Positions 35,253-46,051 of a DNA stretch of 64,000 nt are shown here, one piece after another. Below the pieces are notes generated by a model. That model made no database searches, was not told the origin of the DNA, and saw nothing but the letters and a program-made list of their open reading frames with translations. Position 1 is the stretch's first letter; each line of letters begins with the position of its first letter. Both the position numbers and the translations under genes were made by a program. The DNA is from Ustilaginoidea virens (Eukaryota; Ascomycota; Sordariomycetes; Hypocreales; Clavicipitaceae), in assembly GCF_000687475.1 (NCBI RefSeq), contig NC_057316.1, forward strand, positions 434,001-498,000, read 5' to 3'.

Positions 35253-37037
35253 ATGAGTCGTTACGCCCACGGAAGCGACGTGACTTGTAACGGCTCTGCT
35301 CCAAACGGTGAGAAATGACAATGACTAGTGCTCATCCTGGGGGGGGGGGTTTTTTTCCCCTTTCCGTGTACAAATCTGCTAATGCCCTTTTTTCAAAATG
35401 CAGAAACTCTCACGGCCAGGGAAAGGCTCAATCGCTCCACAATACACCCATCAGCTGGAACAACCTGGCTCACGAACGTGAACACGCCGTCGGAACTTGA
35501 GCTTCAACATGCGCTCCATGGCCCTCTGCTCAGGGGGGATTCGTTGTACGCGGGCGTGGCGTCGTTGACCGCTAACGCAGCTCACAGAGCATCGTCCTTC
35601 GCTTCCATTCCTGCCTCGGCCTCGACAGGCGCGTCATCTGGTCGAGAGCCAAGGTTCGCGTTTCCCGGCCCGGAGGCACGACTTGCTGCCACGGCCTCTG
35701 GCTGCTCCTCCTTTGGGCAGCTCTCCCTGCCTGGCTGCGGCCCTGCCACGCCTGCCTTTTCACTGCTCCAAGCCAACTCCACCTCCACCCGTGACGATAA
35801 CCTGGTCCAAGCCTACAACCTCGCCGACAGATTCAACGTGCGCCACGCAAGCGGGCCCTCCAAGCAACGATCTCTCAACGATCTCTTGTCTTGCATCGCT
35901 CCGGCTCCCATCCCTCGGCCCAGCTCGATTCCTGCTCGGCATCCAACCCACCTGCAACCGCTGACCCCCTTGCCCAGCGCGTTGCTCAACGAGAGCCCCA
36001 TCGATCTCCAGCTTCAAAAAGTCCACTTCTACCCAGGGCCGCTCGCTCCTCCCCTCGCGGGAGCCCGCGCCCTTTGCAGCAGCCCGTCCTCGCCAGACTT
36101 TCCGCAGCTTGCACCACCAACACTTCCCCCAGGCACGAGCGCCAGCACGAGCGCCAGCACAAGCACGAGCACAAGCACGAGCACAAGCACCAGCGCAAGC
36201 ACCAGCGCAAGCACCAGCGCAAGCACCAGCAAGAGCACAAGCACGAGCTCAAACGGCCAGCCTCCGCGATTTGTCCCCATGCTCGCCGTCACCCGTCCCG
36301 ACAAGACCGGGAGGGACTTCACGCCGCTGCCTCTGCACAGCACCCAAATAGCGTCCCTCAAGTTCTCCCCCCGCTACCACGGCATGCACACCGAGAACAA
36401 CGCGAGCGTGGAATCCCTCGCCCCGGACCAAAACTGCGCTCTGTGGCTCACCAACCTGCCGTCGGACATTACGCACGCAGAACTGCTCTCCGCCATCCGC
36501 AACATGGGCCGCATATACGCCACGTACATCAACTACCCCGACTACGTCACCCACAACACCTCGGCCGCCAAAGTCGTCTTCTTCACCCCCGAGGCGGCCC
36601 AGAAGCTCCTGTCCCACGTCACGCCGGCGACGCCAATGGTCATCCGAGGCTACCAGGTCAAGGTGGCCCTCAACCGGATAAAATACGCGAGGAACAGCAC
36701 GGAGCAAGGCGAGTCCCGCGTGCTCATCATCACCGGCAACAAGGCGTTTGTCAACGAGCGCTCCCTGACTGCCTACTTTGAGGAGCGGTTTGCCTTCCAG
36801 ATAGATTGCGCGCAGACGCTGATCGAGCACGGGGACCGGGCCGTGGTGGAGTACAAGTTTGGCAGTTACCGTTGCCAGGCGCAGATGGGCATGAAGGCGC
36901 TGCTGCTGGATCGGCCGGCGGGGTTGGAGATGGTTGAGTACGGCAAGGACCCGTGCGAGGTGGGCAGCGAGATGACCTCTTTCGGGGTGGCCGGCGAGCG
37001 TATCCAGGGGAAAGGGCTGGCTATGCTTCGCGGGTGA
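35253..37037 (+). CDS. RRM-domain RNA-binding protein with Ser/Thr repeat
   Basis: Probable RNA-binding protein of unknown target. Exons 35253-35307 and 35404-37037 encode 562 aa; the 96-nt intron joins SAPN to ETLTARERL through a shared codon and carries a CTAAT branch site. Residues 1-250 are low-complexity, Ser/Pro/Ala-rich. At 36139-36245 an AGCACA-type DNA repeat encodes about 35 residues of Ser-Thr with scattered Ala and Lys. The RRM follows: NCALWLTNLPSDI (RNP2-like), then AAKVVFFTPEAAQKLL and a VIRGYQVKVALNR end. A second RRM-like half, SRVLIITGNKAF, follows. An upstream in-frame ATG is absent; the short first exon is inferred from splice fit. Confidence 0.8.
36139..36245 (+). repeat. 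Hexanucleotide repeat encoding Ser/Thr tract
   Basis: AGCACA/AGCGCA-type units in frame within the RRM protein gene; length variation would change the Ser/Thr spacer without breaking frame. Confidence 0.88.
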
Positions 37038-37460
37038 TGGACAAGTGGCGCGCGGGGGGCATTCCGTTGCTGAGCGTATTTGTTCGAGTCTTGTTGAGTG
37101 TTTCGCGCTCGCGTGTGAAGAGTTTGAAGAACTTCAAAAAGGAGGGTGGACAGGAGCCCTTGTACGAGAGTGCTGAAAAGGGGGGTGGCCATGAGCCGCT
37201 TTCGCTTTGCACGAGAGTGGCCACGTGTATGTCATGATGTATACTTTGTCGAGCAGGAGGGTCCTGCGATAACAAGACTGTTTTACTTGCCTTGGTAGGC
37301 TTGCGTCAGTCTTTGGTTGACGGCTGCGTGCGTGGCGTGCGCAGAGACTGCCTCGTCCGCTCGGGCATGGCCGCTGGCCGGGGATCGGAGCGCGAGTGTC
37401 GAGCGTGGTCCTCGTCGACGGGGTGTGCTTGCTGCGTTTAAACGCGGTTTGTTGTGATGA

Positions 37461-37780
37461 CAGCACGAGTGTGACGGATAAAACGACGCGGCGTCTTTAG
37501 ATGCTCTTCAGGGACGGGTTTGTTGCTGGGTTCAAGCGCGGCTTTATTGTATCAACAGCACGAGTGTGGCGAGTGAAACGACGCGGCGTCTTTAGATGCG
37601 ATGCTCTTCACGGACGGGTTTGTTGCTGGGTTCAAGCGCGGCTTTATTGTATCAACAGCACGAGTGTGACGCATGAAACGACGCAGCGTCTTTAGATGCT
37701 CTTTACGCATGGGTTTACTGCGGAGTTCAAACGGCCGACTCACATGGATTCATGTCAACAGCACGAGTGTGACCAGCGGC
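37461..37780. repeat. Tandem minisatellite, unit about 95-103 bp, 3 copies plus a partial
   Basis: CAGCACGAGTGTG begins units at 37461, 37556, 37656 and 37759. Copies 1 and 2 are nearly identical and share GGGTTTGTTGCTGGGTTCAA; copy 3 is diverged and copy 4 is cut short. No coding frame runs through all copies convincingly. Confidence 0.9.
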
Positions 37781-39618
37781 CAAGGGAACCAAGACAGGGG
37801 CATGCCGGGAAAAAATCCATGCTCTCCAGGCGCAACACATACTTGCATTTTATGACGTGGCAAGACGTCCCCCAAGCCGCTAGCAGCTAGTCGATAACAC
37901 AGGGCTTCAATGATGGCGGGCGCGAGGCCCCTCGACAGCACAGCAGGAGCGGCCCAGTCCGCGGGCTCGAACAGCGGGGGAGCGCGCCCATTTGCCCGCG
38001 AGCGGTGCGGCGGCTTGCTGCGCGTGTCGGCCGGTGGCAGGGTTGCCTTTGGCAGAGCACACCAGGAGGGAAGCCTCCGCTGGGGCGGGAGTGCCGTCGC
38101 CGTTGGGTCTTGGTAGACGCAACGGAGCGGGACTGGTCGGCTCGGCCGTCTGGTGCGGCGGATGGGCGTGCGGGCACGGATAGGTACCGCCGACTCGTCT
38201 AGGACAAGGAGCCGGAGACGTGTGCTGTGCTGTGCTGTGCGGGCGCGAGAGAGATCCAAGTCCCTGGGCGTGGTGGTTGCACAGTGTTCGGCGGCGCGAG
38301 AGAGCCAAGAGTGTTCAGCGTGGGGCCGGTTCGGCACCAAGGATGGCGGACGCGAGATTCGACGGTTTGACGGCGACATGTTGGCCGCGGCGGTTCCGTC
38401 TCGGGAGTTGGACCATCTTGGCGCGGCACACGCCCTGGCTGTCGTCCTGGCCAACATGCACATGGGAGGTGGGTTCGACAACCGACACGCTCGCCTGGGA
38501 TGGGCAACCTCGTACAACAACAAACATACTCCGCAGTCCGCCGAAACGTCTCCCAAGCGGGAGCCGAAGAAGCAAGAAGCGATGCGGAAGGGGCAAGCAA
38601 GCGCGCTTGGCCGCGCACCAGGCTGCAAGCGCTACCGGCAGTGGCTCATCCGACGCGGGACAGACACGAGCACAGGGCATCATCTCGTGCCGAGGCCACA
38701 GAAGGACAAGCAAGCCAGCAGGAGGGCCAAGAAGGGTAATTTGTCCGAGGCGAAAAAAAAAAGAAAGAAAAAAAAGAGAGAGAGAGATGGGTCGCGAGAC
38801 ACAAGACGTCTCGGCGCCGGCTTCATGCGCGATGCTGTGGACAAGGCCATTGCTGGAACGGGCCGCCCGGAAAGCACAACGAAACAAGCACGGTGGTCCG
38901 GAAACACCGGGATACGCAAGGCCAGGATGACGTCGGGCTGTTTCAACTCAAGACTCGGCTGGGAGGCGGGTCTGGACCGAGACGCCCCCCCCGCTTGCCG
39001 GTAGCGGCAGAGCCTCCGAGGAGGAGTCCCTTCCCAGGGGGCAGCGATTCCTCGCCAGATGAGCCGAGTGGGAACACTCAAGCATGGACGCCGCGCCGAA
39101 GAATAACGCGGCGGCACCGCGACACTGCGGCATGGGTGCCCTCAATCGCCCAGACAGCTCAGCGAGCGGCTCCGAGGGTCTCTGCCCCAAAGATTGTCGA
39201 CCCGAGGCTGGCGCTCGTCTGGGGCGGCAGCAGCAGAGCCCACACTCCGTCTGTCAGTGAAAGCCGTGACGCCGCATCAAGTGCCGCTCTCATGGATCCA
39301 CCGCACGGAGTGCTGCGTGCGATCCGACCCCGGCTGCAGAGCTGGCGGGCCATGGAGACGAGCCGCCGCGCAGTACTCCGTAGGCATGGATGAACCGTAG
39401 ATGCAGGACATGTCGGTGTACGCGTCCCAGGCTGACGCGAGCTCGCGGCGGGATCAAGGGGCCGCCCCTTTAGGCACGGGTGTAGCGTCTGCTGTGGCCG
39501 TCATGTCGCCGCTGCTCAGGGTGCCCGAGGAAGCTGCGGGACAGCACTTCTGGGCATGGTGGAGGGGTATGGCGACTTGTCGAGAAGCGCCTCGTCAGCT
39601 CTTGACGAGGAGAATGTT

Positions 39619-39698
39619 GAAGATTTGAAGATTTGAAGATTTGAAGATTTGAAGATTTGAAGATTTGAAGATTTGAAGATTTGAAGATTTGAAGATTG
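39619..39698. repeat. GAAGATTT octanucleotide array, about 10 copies
   Basis: Ten near-perfect tandem copies of the 8-mer, about 510 bp upstream of the mL40 start codon. Confidence 0.95.
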
Positions 39699-40205
39699 GC
39701 TTGGTGGTTGTTTGGGGACGCACAAGGGGTCGAGGGAGTATCTTTGTTCCGTGCCGTGGACGGCGACCCACAACCAGAGCTCGCAAGTACATTCATACTA
39801 CATACTACATACCGACAGCCCTGATGTCCAGCACCCATTTCCGCATTTCAACCTCGACCTTGACTCGCCATTTTCCAGCTGCAGCCTTGCACGCCTTTTC
39901 CAACGACTTTGCTTCGACGCCGACGACCTGTTGCGCCCCGTGCGCGTGCCCCTGGAGTCGCTTCAGACGACCACGAACTACGAACCACGAAGCAGCAAGG
40001 ACCTCGCCAAGCCCGAGTCGGCTGTCCTCTTCAGCTCCAGGCGGCCTGCCTAGCGAACCGCCGGTTTCCACTCACGCCGCGAGAAGAACGACGACCCTTT
40101 GGACGCCTTGCTCGGACGCCTCGCTCGGACGCCTCGCTCGGAACGTCCTTCACCCGCACCCAAGCCTCGGCCCCTCCGCACCAACGCGAAGCGCAAACAC
40201 CGACC

Positions 40206-40735
40206 ATGGCCTTCTTCTCCATCCGCCGCCTCCTGGCCACCCCCCCCCACCCCCTATCCCGCCTGTTCTCAACCTCGGCCATGGCCCGCGCCGCCGCCGC
40301 CGCCCCCCCCCAAAACCCGCCGCCCCCGGGGCCAGCAAACCCGCGCGCAAGAACCGCGCGGCGTCGCGGTCCGAACACTTTGTCCGCGTCAAGACGCTCA
40401 AGCAGAACATGTTTTCGCCGGCCCCGCCCCCGCTCCGCATGGCCCGCCTGCGGCACCTGCGCCACTGGACCATCCATCGCGCCTGGCAGCTCTTCCGCCG
40501 CCAGCAGCACCTGGCCCTGGCCAAGGAGAGGCAGAGAATGCACGCCGGCATGTTCAACGCCTGCGAGGAGCTGCGGAGGACGGCGGGGCCCCAGGGCCGC
40601 CAAGAGGGCTACCTGTACCGTGTGGCCATGGAGAAGAAGGGCGTCTGGGGCACCGACGCCATCCCCATCGAGTACGCGCGGTTCCAGACCGACAGCCCTG
40701 CTAGGAAGCCGTGGAACCACGAGTGGAAGCGGTAG
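40206..40735 (+). CDS. mrpl28: Mitochondrial ribosomal protein mL40 (Mrpl28), frame broken at a C run
   Basis: Large-subunit mitoribosomal protein mL40, acting in the mitochondrial matrix. The C-terminal part is clear: MARLRHLRHWTIHRAW, then YRVAMEKKGVWG, IPIEYARFQTD and PWNHEWKR. The start at 40206 gives a typical mitochondrial presequence, MAFFSIRRLL and RLFSTSA, but in another frame. The switch falls at a run of nine C (40303-40311); one more C would place the two parts in one 176-aa reading frame. An intron from 40265 to about 40332 could also restore frame, but its GTTCTC donor is poor and it would remove the RLFSTSA motif. A sequence error in the homopolymer is the simplest explanation; a real frameshift is possible. 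Confidence 0.85.
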
Positions 40736-41222
40736 AGTGTGCCGGTGGATCTTTGCGCGTATTGCATTTCTTTGTGGGCATTGGCTGGTGGAGATTTGGA
40801 CAGCTGGCTGCATGTGTGTCCTGCTGGCGGAATCATGGCCTGGTCTGTTGCGCATGGTATGAATAGATGGATGATTTGTGGTGTCAGACTACCCTGGTAT
40901 ATAGAAGGGCATATCAGTCCCGGGATTCCAGGACTTGTACTGGCATTGTAAAAGAGTAGCAGCTCAAGGGCTGTAGGCTTTTACAAGCATGTATAGCAAC
41001 ACGTCAACTTTCAGCTTCTACTAGCTTTATAAAAGCACATCAACTTCTGGCTTCTACTGGCATATAACAGCACGTCAACTTTCAGCTTCTACAAGCATCA
41101 GAAAAGCACATCAACTTCCAGGCTTCTTCCAGGCTTCTCCTAGCATATAACAGCACACCAACTTCCGGGGCAAAGCACAGAGCGAGCAGGGTCAAGTACA
41201 GCAAAGTGCAGCAACACAAGTG

Positions 41223-41264
<42 letters not shown>

Positions 41265-41983
41265 AAATGGCATTCATTCGCGCCACGGCATTTCAGCTCA
41301 TGCACAAAGACGCCGGGCACACATTCAGTCTTGGCAGCAACCACACCTTGGTCCGACCCCTTGCGTCCTCTTCAAAACATGCAGGCCGGTCCGTTTCAAC
41401 GTCGCGAACAAAAAGGCGGGAGACAGACATGATCTATATTCTGCGCCGGTAGACTGCCAAGATTACCAGCGATCTGCGTGACGGAAACCAACCATGCCAC
41501 ATGGGCCAACTATTGTCATCTAGATCCCGACCGAAACCCCCATCACAAGGTGCTCCTACTAATACAGATGATGAAGCTGCTTTTTGGATAAATTCGACTT
41601 TTTCCGAGGGAAATTAGAAAGAAAAAAACATAAAGAAAAAGACATGTATATTCCTGGTTGAGGCCCTCGACGTTAGGTGCTGAGATTTGATGCAAACAAG
41701 AAAATGGCAACGAGAGACAATGACCGCGCTGGCACCACTCCTGGCCCCTTTCCCCTCCAAAACGAGGAAAACAAGACTCGGAAAGAAAAAAGATGATTAA
41801 GATGTAGTACCCAAACGGACGGTTTGAGTGGAGCCCCGAGTGACGACGGGACCATGTGCTCGTCAACTGTTGATGCTGGTTGATAGAGCAAGGCGGGAAA
41901 TACTTGGGCTGAACGAGAAAAGATCCAGGTCAACCAAAGAGAACCACAGAGTTTCCCTTTTTTTTTTTTTTTTTTTTTTTTCG
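40736..41983. other. Intergenic DNA with short tandem repeats and A41 run
   Basis: Convergent spacer between mL40 (+) and rho2 (-). Holds imperfect repeats at 40995-41165, an A41 run at 41223-41263 and a T24 run at 41958-41981 immediately after the rho2 stop codon. No gene seen. Confidence 0.6.
40995..41165. repeat. Imperfect short tandem repeat, about five copies
   Basis: GCACRTCAACTTY recurs five times with CTTCTAC- and GCATATAACA-like linkers, about 30-45 bp per unit. Confidence 0.8.
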
Positions 41984-42968
41984 TCACAGAATCACGCAGC
42001 AGCCGCTGCCTTCGCTCTTCTCAAAGGTCAATAGGGCGGCTCGCGTGGCAGCTTCAAACACATCATCGACGCCTTCACCGCTCAAGCTCGAGCACTCAAG
42101 GTATCGCTTGGCTCCGACTTCTCGAGCTGCGACTTCTCCGTCGTGCGGGGTTAGGAATCTTTGCGACTTTTTGCGCATCTCTTCGATTGCTACTGGATCT
42201 TCTCGGAGGTCCTTTTTCAGCCCTACCAGGATGATGGGGACGCCGGCGCATAAACGAGTCGCTTCCTCGATCCACTAGACAGGCACAAAGCCGATTGTCA
42301 ATCCCCGGGGCTCGCGCACGGGTTTCGTAAGAGCGTGTATACGAACCTTGCTTTTCACGTTGTCCAACGAGTCGGGCATATCAACTGAGAAACCGACTAG
42401 TATAACGTGTGCTTTGGAGTATGCTAGGGGCCGTAGTCTCTCGTAGTCCTCCTGGCCTGCGGTGTCCCACAATGCTAGCTGAACTGACTTGCCATCGACT
42501 CTGCAATCCGTGACGTAATTTTCGAAAACCGTGGGAATCTACACGATGCATTAACAGAGATAATCTCCACCACCGTTTTCGTCGGCTAATGCTCACATAA
42601 CGCTACAGACAAGTTGGTTAGCTCAAGACCCTTTGCTGGAAAGTCGGCAAATGTTAAGGCAAACGAACCGTGGGAAAGTAGCCAAGCGTGAATACGCTGA
42701 GCAAACTCGTCTTGCCACAAGCACCGTCACCTATGATGACAAGTTTCCTACATATTGGGGATCCACCCACGGTCAGCAGTTATTTCTCGATCCCGACGTG
42801 AGAGATGGTTTCACGCGAATACTGCCCCGGAGGAGGTCTTGCTATTCTCCGTAGTGCCAACATCAATCGGCCAAAAAAAAAAAGGGGGGGGGGGGGGGGG
42901 GGGGGGAACACGACTTCATTGGGAGCATCGTACCTGCGGATAACGTTTTGGGAATTCGAACTTGCCAT
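41984..42968 (-). CDS. rho2: Rho2-type small GTPase
   Basis: Membrane-anchored Rho GTPase; Rho2 proteins regulate polarity and cell-wall alpha-glucan/integrity signalling in fungi. Five exons: 42968-42934, 42747-42669, 42602-42597, 42538-42347 and 42274-41984, 200 aa. P-loop GDGACGKT at 18-25, switch [15 protein letters not shown], switch [20 protein letters not shown], then LVGLKKDL, the [17 protein letters not shown] region and a CC-V-I-L end for prenylation plus likely palmitoylation. The 6-nt third exon encodes Arg39-Tyr40; without it two residues before the switch I Thr43 would be missing. Introns are 186, 66, 58 and 72 nt. Intron 1 carries a 23-G run (plus strand). Three donors read GTTCGT or GTACGA. 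Similarity to Rho2 ([30 protein letters not shown]) is stronger than to Rho1, Rho3 or Rho4. Confidence 0.92.
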
Positions 42969-44080
42969 TGTGGCAGAAAGTGGTTCGACTCAAGAGGGAA
43001 CGCTACTTGTCACAGACCAAGGTGATTTGATTGCCTTTGGGTCCCTTCGAGAAGGAGCAATCCCCTTCAGCCAGGTCCAATTGATTTGCCAAGGGAGCGA
43101 ATACCCTTGCCGCAGATTGTATAGAGCGGTGAATCGTCCGTTGTGGTCAGGGTTCAACTTGACGACAAGCTATCGACGGCCTTGGTCCCCCAACCCCTTT
43201 TTTGATATACCTCGATTCGAATGACGAGCGTGTGCGGATTTGATAAGGACGGTGAAAGAGTTTGGGCGTTCGCGGCAGGATGTGACACTGGATGGATGCT
43301 AGGAGCCGAGTCGAAAGATGAGCTGGCGGGGGGGAAAAAATAAGGTTCGTCGGTCACGGTCGACCCAAGCCCTGCGGACTTTGTGTTTCAGAAGCAAGAG
43401 CGGGGATGAGGGACTGGAAAGAAAAATAAAACGGCAACGTCACAGGAATCGGCAGTCGGGGGATGAGGGAAGGAAGGAAATCACGTTGGCAAGCTAAAAA
43501 GGTTGTCGAGTCGAGGTGCGGTGCGGTGTGGATAAGCACAATAACTAGTAAGACTAAGTAAGGCTGGGTTAAGCAAACACAATATGTCTCTGTCTTTGTC
43601 AGTCCATCCGCAAAGACAAGCGCGAATTGGAAGGCGGGGAAGGGAAGGGGGGGTGGAGGTGTGGGAGAAGAAGATAGGTCTATTATGTATAAAATGTGTA
43701 TGGACTACTCCGAAATTTGCAGCAAAATGCAAAGAAGGATTGAAGGGGGAGGGAGGAGGGGAAGGGGGGGGGGGGGGGGGTGTGTGGGAAAGAAAGGAAG
43801 GAGGAAGACGGCCATCACCCGTCGTCACCCGTCACTGAACGTAGGATTACATAACGAAGCTGCCGAGGCGGCAGTTGCAGGCTGCTTGACTTGGAAGTGT
43901 TTTCTGCATAGCGCTCGCAACATGAAAGGAAACTTCCAGCGTCACGGGCCGCTCGCTACCCGGCGCCGAGCTTGCACAGAACGGATTGGAGTCATTGGTC
44001 CGCCAGACACAGACAGACTCGACAGTGCCGTTGTACATCATAACTCGGTTTTTTGCATCCATCAATCGAGAGACTACATA
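42969..44080. other. rho2 upstream region, G-rich
   Basis: No gene seen. Contains G-rich stretches near 43635-43660 and a G17 run at 43764-43780; a T-to-C rich strand opposite gives spurious proline-rich frames. Confidence 0.55.
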
Positions 44081-44149
44081 TCAACCGACCTATGCCCCCC
44101 CCTAGTCATTCGACCCCCCCATAATAACTTAACAGACCTGACCAATGCT
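44081..44149 (+). repeat. Left terminal inverted repeat
   Basis: Begins TCAACCGACCTATG; pairs with 44775-44843 with seven mismatches, three of them transitions. Confidence 0.88.
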
Positions 44150-44248
44150 CTTTCCTAATATAGAGATACGCTAATAAATAGTAGTAGATCCTTTAATCTA
44201 TAGTAGCCACTAGACTATAAGTATCTTTATATATATTTTTCTATAGTG

Positions 44249-44725
44249 AGTGACTTCCCTTATATTTTTACTAGGTATCCCTACCTAAGAACCTAATATT
44301 AAAAGTAGATAAAGTACCTTTATATAGACTTTTGTATCGAAAGTGACTGCCTTTCTTTTATTAGGTACCTAGGTAGGTACCTAGGTCCTTAGGTACTATA
44401 CGTAGAAAAAGTACCTTTATATATATTTTTCTATATAAAGTGACTTCTTATATTTCTATTAAGTACCTAGGTACCTAGTATCTAGGTACTAGGGATAGAA
44501 AGAGAGGTTTCTTTATATATATATTTCTATAGAAAGTGACTTCTTTAATATTCTTACTAGGTACCCTTACATAAGAACCTAATAAAACAGTGGAGAAAGT
44601 ACTTCTCCCTATATATTTCTAAAGAAAGTGACTTCTTTAATTTCTTTTACTAGGTACCCCTACCTAAGAACCTAGTAAAATATCAGAGAAAGTACTTCTC
44701 CATATAGTTTTCTATACAAAGTGAC
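44249..44725. repeat. Internal satellite, six units of 92-97 bp
   Basis: AGTGAC anchors recur at 44249, 44342, 44439, 44535, 44627 and 44720. Each unit continues with an AT-rich tract, then a TAGGTACC-type palindromic block, CTAAGAACCTA and AAAGTAC, ending in TATATATTTTTCTAT-like DNA. Confidence 0.88.
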
Positions 44726-44774
44726 CTGACCCACTATTCCCTAGTAAACCAATTATATTAAGAGTATAGCCCAC

Positions 44775-44843
44775 AGCAATGGTCAGGTCAGTTAAGTTAT
44801 GATGGGGGGGTCGGATGACAAGGGGGGGACACAGGTCGGTTGA
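44775..44843 (-). repeat. Right terminal inverted repeat
   Basis: Reverse complement begins TCAACCGACCTGTG; matches the left terminal repeat. Confidence 0.88.
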
Positions 44844-46051
44844 CCTGTACCCTCATCAATCGATCAGTGCAGATGCGTTCGGCTAACCTGATTAGGAGCT
44901 TCTCCTCCACGCAAGAAACCCACTTTCTCGCCTTGCATGCGGCACGTCCTGGCTGTGGCAGGTGCTATTTGCTCTATTTGCCATTCCGTGCAGGAAAATT
45001 GCGGCAAAAAAATAAATGAATGAATGAATAAATGCGCTAGCGACTCGACAACTACGACAGAATGGCATCAACCCTCGAGCAGGCCTCTCAACAAGGGAAG
45101 CTGGCTGGCGAGCTGGCAACCAGGGATGCCTCCAGGAGAGCAAACGGGCCTGCGCTGTCCCGTCCCTCTGATTGCGACCTCGGGAGGCGCTCTGTTATCA
45201 TCTTATCGCTGATCGTGGTACATATATACGCAATAAACCTACCGGGATAGCATGGCAGTCGTGTAAACCCGGCTGATGATATATCCAGGGGGACAGCACC
45301 GGGCCTCGAACCCAGGCCATGACCCCTGCCTTCTCGAGTGCAATCCTTCTAGGGATTCCTGGAAAGAGCTTTGTTTATGCAACGAATTTCCCCTTGCGCA
45401 GTCATTGACACATGACCAACCACAGGATAGCCGTGAAGCAGCCAAGGAAGGCTGCACAATGTTCAAGAAAGCGGACTGGCACTATATCCAAAGGCAGGAG
45501 CACTCCGTAGCCAACGGCAGTTGTCGACGGCAACAGTGTCTCAATCCAATGTCTCGGATTGGACATGGTGAATGATCCGCCCAAGGGGTAAGTAACCATG
45601 AGCCTCAATATACAACTCCAGGCTCTCGCTGCCCCTAGCGCCCCGGGCTTCGCAAGCTGCAACCCTCGCGGCGAGTTGAACGTCTGCCGCTGCATAAAAC
45701 CGTCCATGACTCCATGTCTCAGGGGTGTCATTGGAAGCTCCGAGCATACAATGTCTTTTGAAGCAAATCCTTGCAGGACACGTCGGAACCAGACGCAAAC
45801 TCGGATGTAGACATGAGCCCAGAAACGGGGCAAGAGATGAGACCGTGGGAGGGAGCCTGAGGACAATGCGCCCAGCAGACCAGGTGAAGCCCATTGAATT
45901 ATATACGCGGAGTATACAAACTACAAAAAGAAAATCAACATTTTTTTATTTTTTTTTTGCAAAAAGGCAAAGAGTTGAATGAAAAGAAAAGAACCGGGAT
46001 GGAAAAATTCCGGGCCAGAGGGGAGGAGCGAAAAGAGGGCAAAAAAACATC
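44844..46051. other. Gene-poor spacer
   Basis: No gene supported. A tRNA-like T-arm signature occurs near 45310-45330 on the minus strand without a complete cloverleaf. A T/A-rich stretch lies at 45930-45965. Confidence 0.5.

Larger units (their letters stand above)
37038..40205. other. Repeat-bearing intergenic DNA
   Basis: 3.2 kb between the RRM gene and mL40. Long overlapping open frames on both strands around 37750-39400 reflect GC-rich sequence; neither shows motifs, and they exclude each other. Contains the ~100-bp tandem repeat, an AAGAAAGAAAAAAAAG-like purine run near 38750-38785, the GAAGATTT array and TACTCCGTA at 39374-39382. I see no gene I can support. Confidence 0.5.
44081..44843. 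mobile_element. MITE-like element with 69-bp inverted ends and internal satellite
   Basis: A 763-bp AT-rich unit bounded by terminal inverted repeats, 44081-44149 and 44775-44843, which match at 62 of 69 positions without gaps. Both begin TCAACCGACCT, carry C-runs and share ATAACTTAAC and GACCTGACCA. Between them lie six copies of a 92-97-bp satellite. There is no open frame of useful length, so any mobility would need a transposase supplied elsewhere. No clear target-site duplication is visible outside the ends. It is a non-autonomous DNA element by structure; an unusual palindromic satellite locus is the alternative. Confidence 0.75.

Noticed and set aside
37750..39004. Long overlapping open frames on both strands (about 290 and 280 codons)
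   Set aside because: GC-rich DNA gives chance frames; they exclude each other, show no domain, and have Arg/Pro/Ser-heavy composition typical of non-coding GC sequence.
45280..45380. tRNA-like T-arm (CCTGGGTTCGAGGCCCGG, minus strand)
   Set aside because: No matching acceptor stem or D arm could be paired; at most a tRNA-derived fragment.
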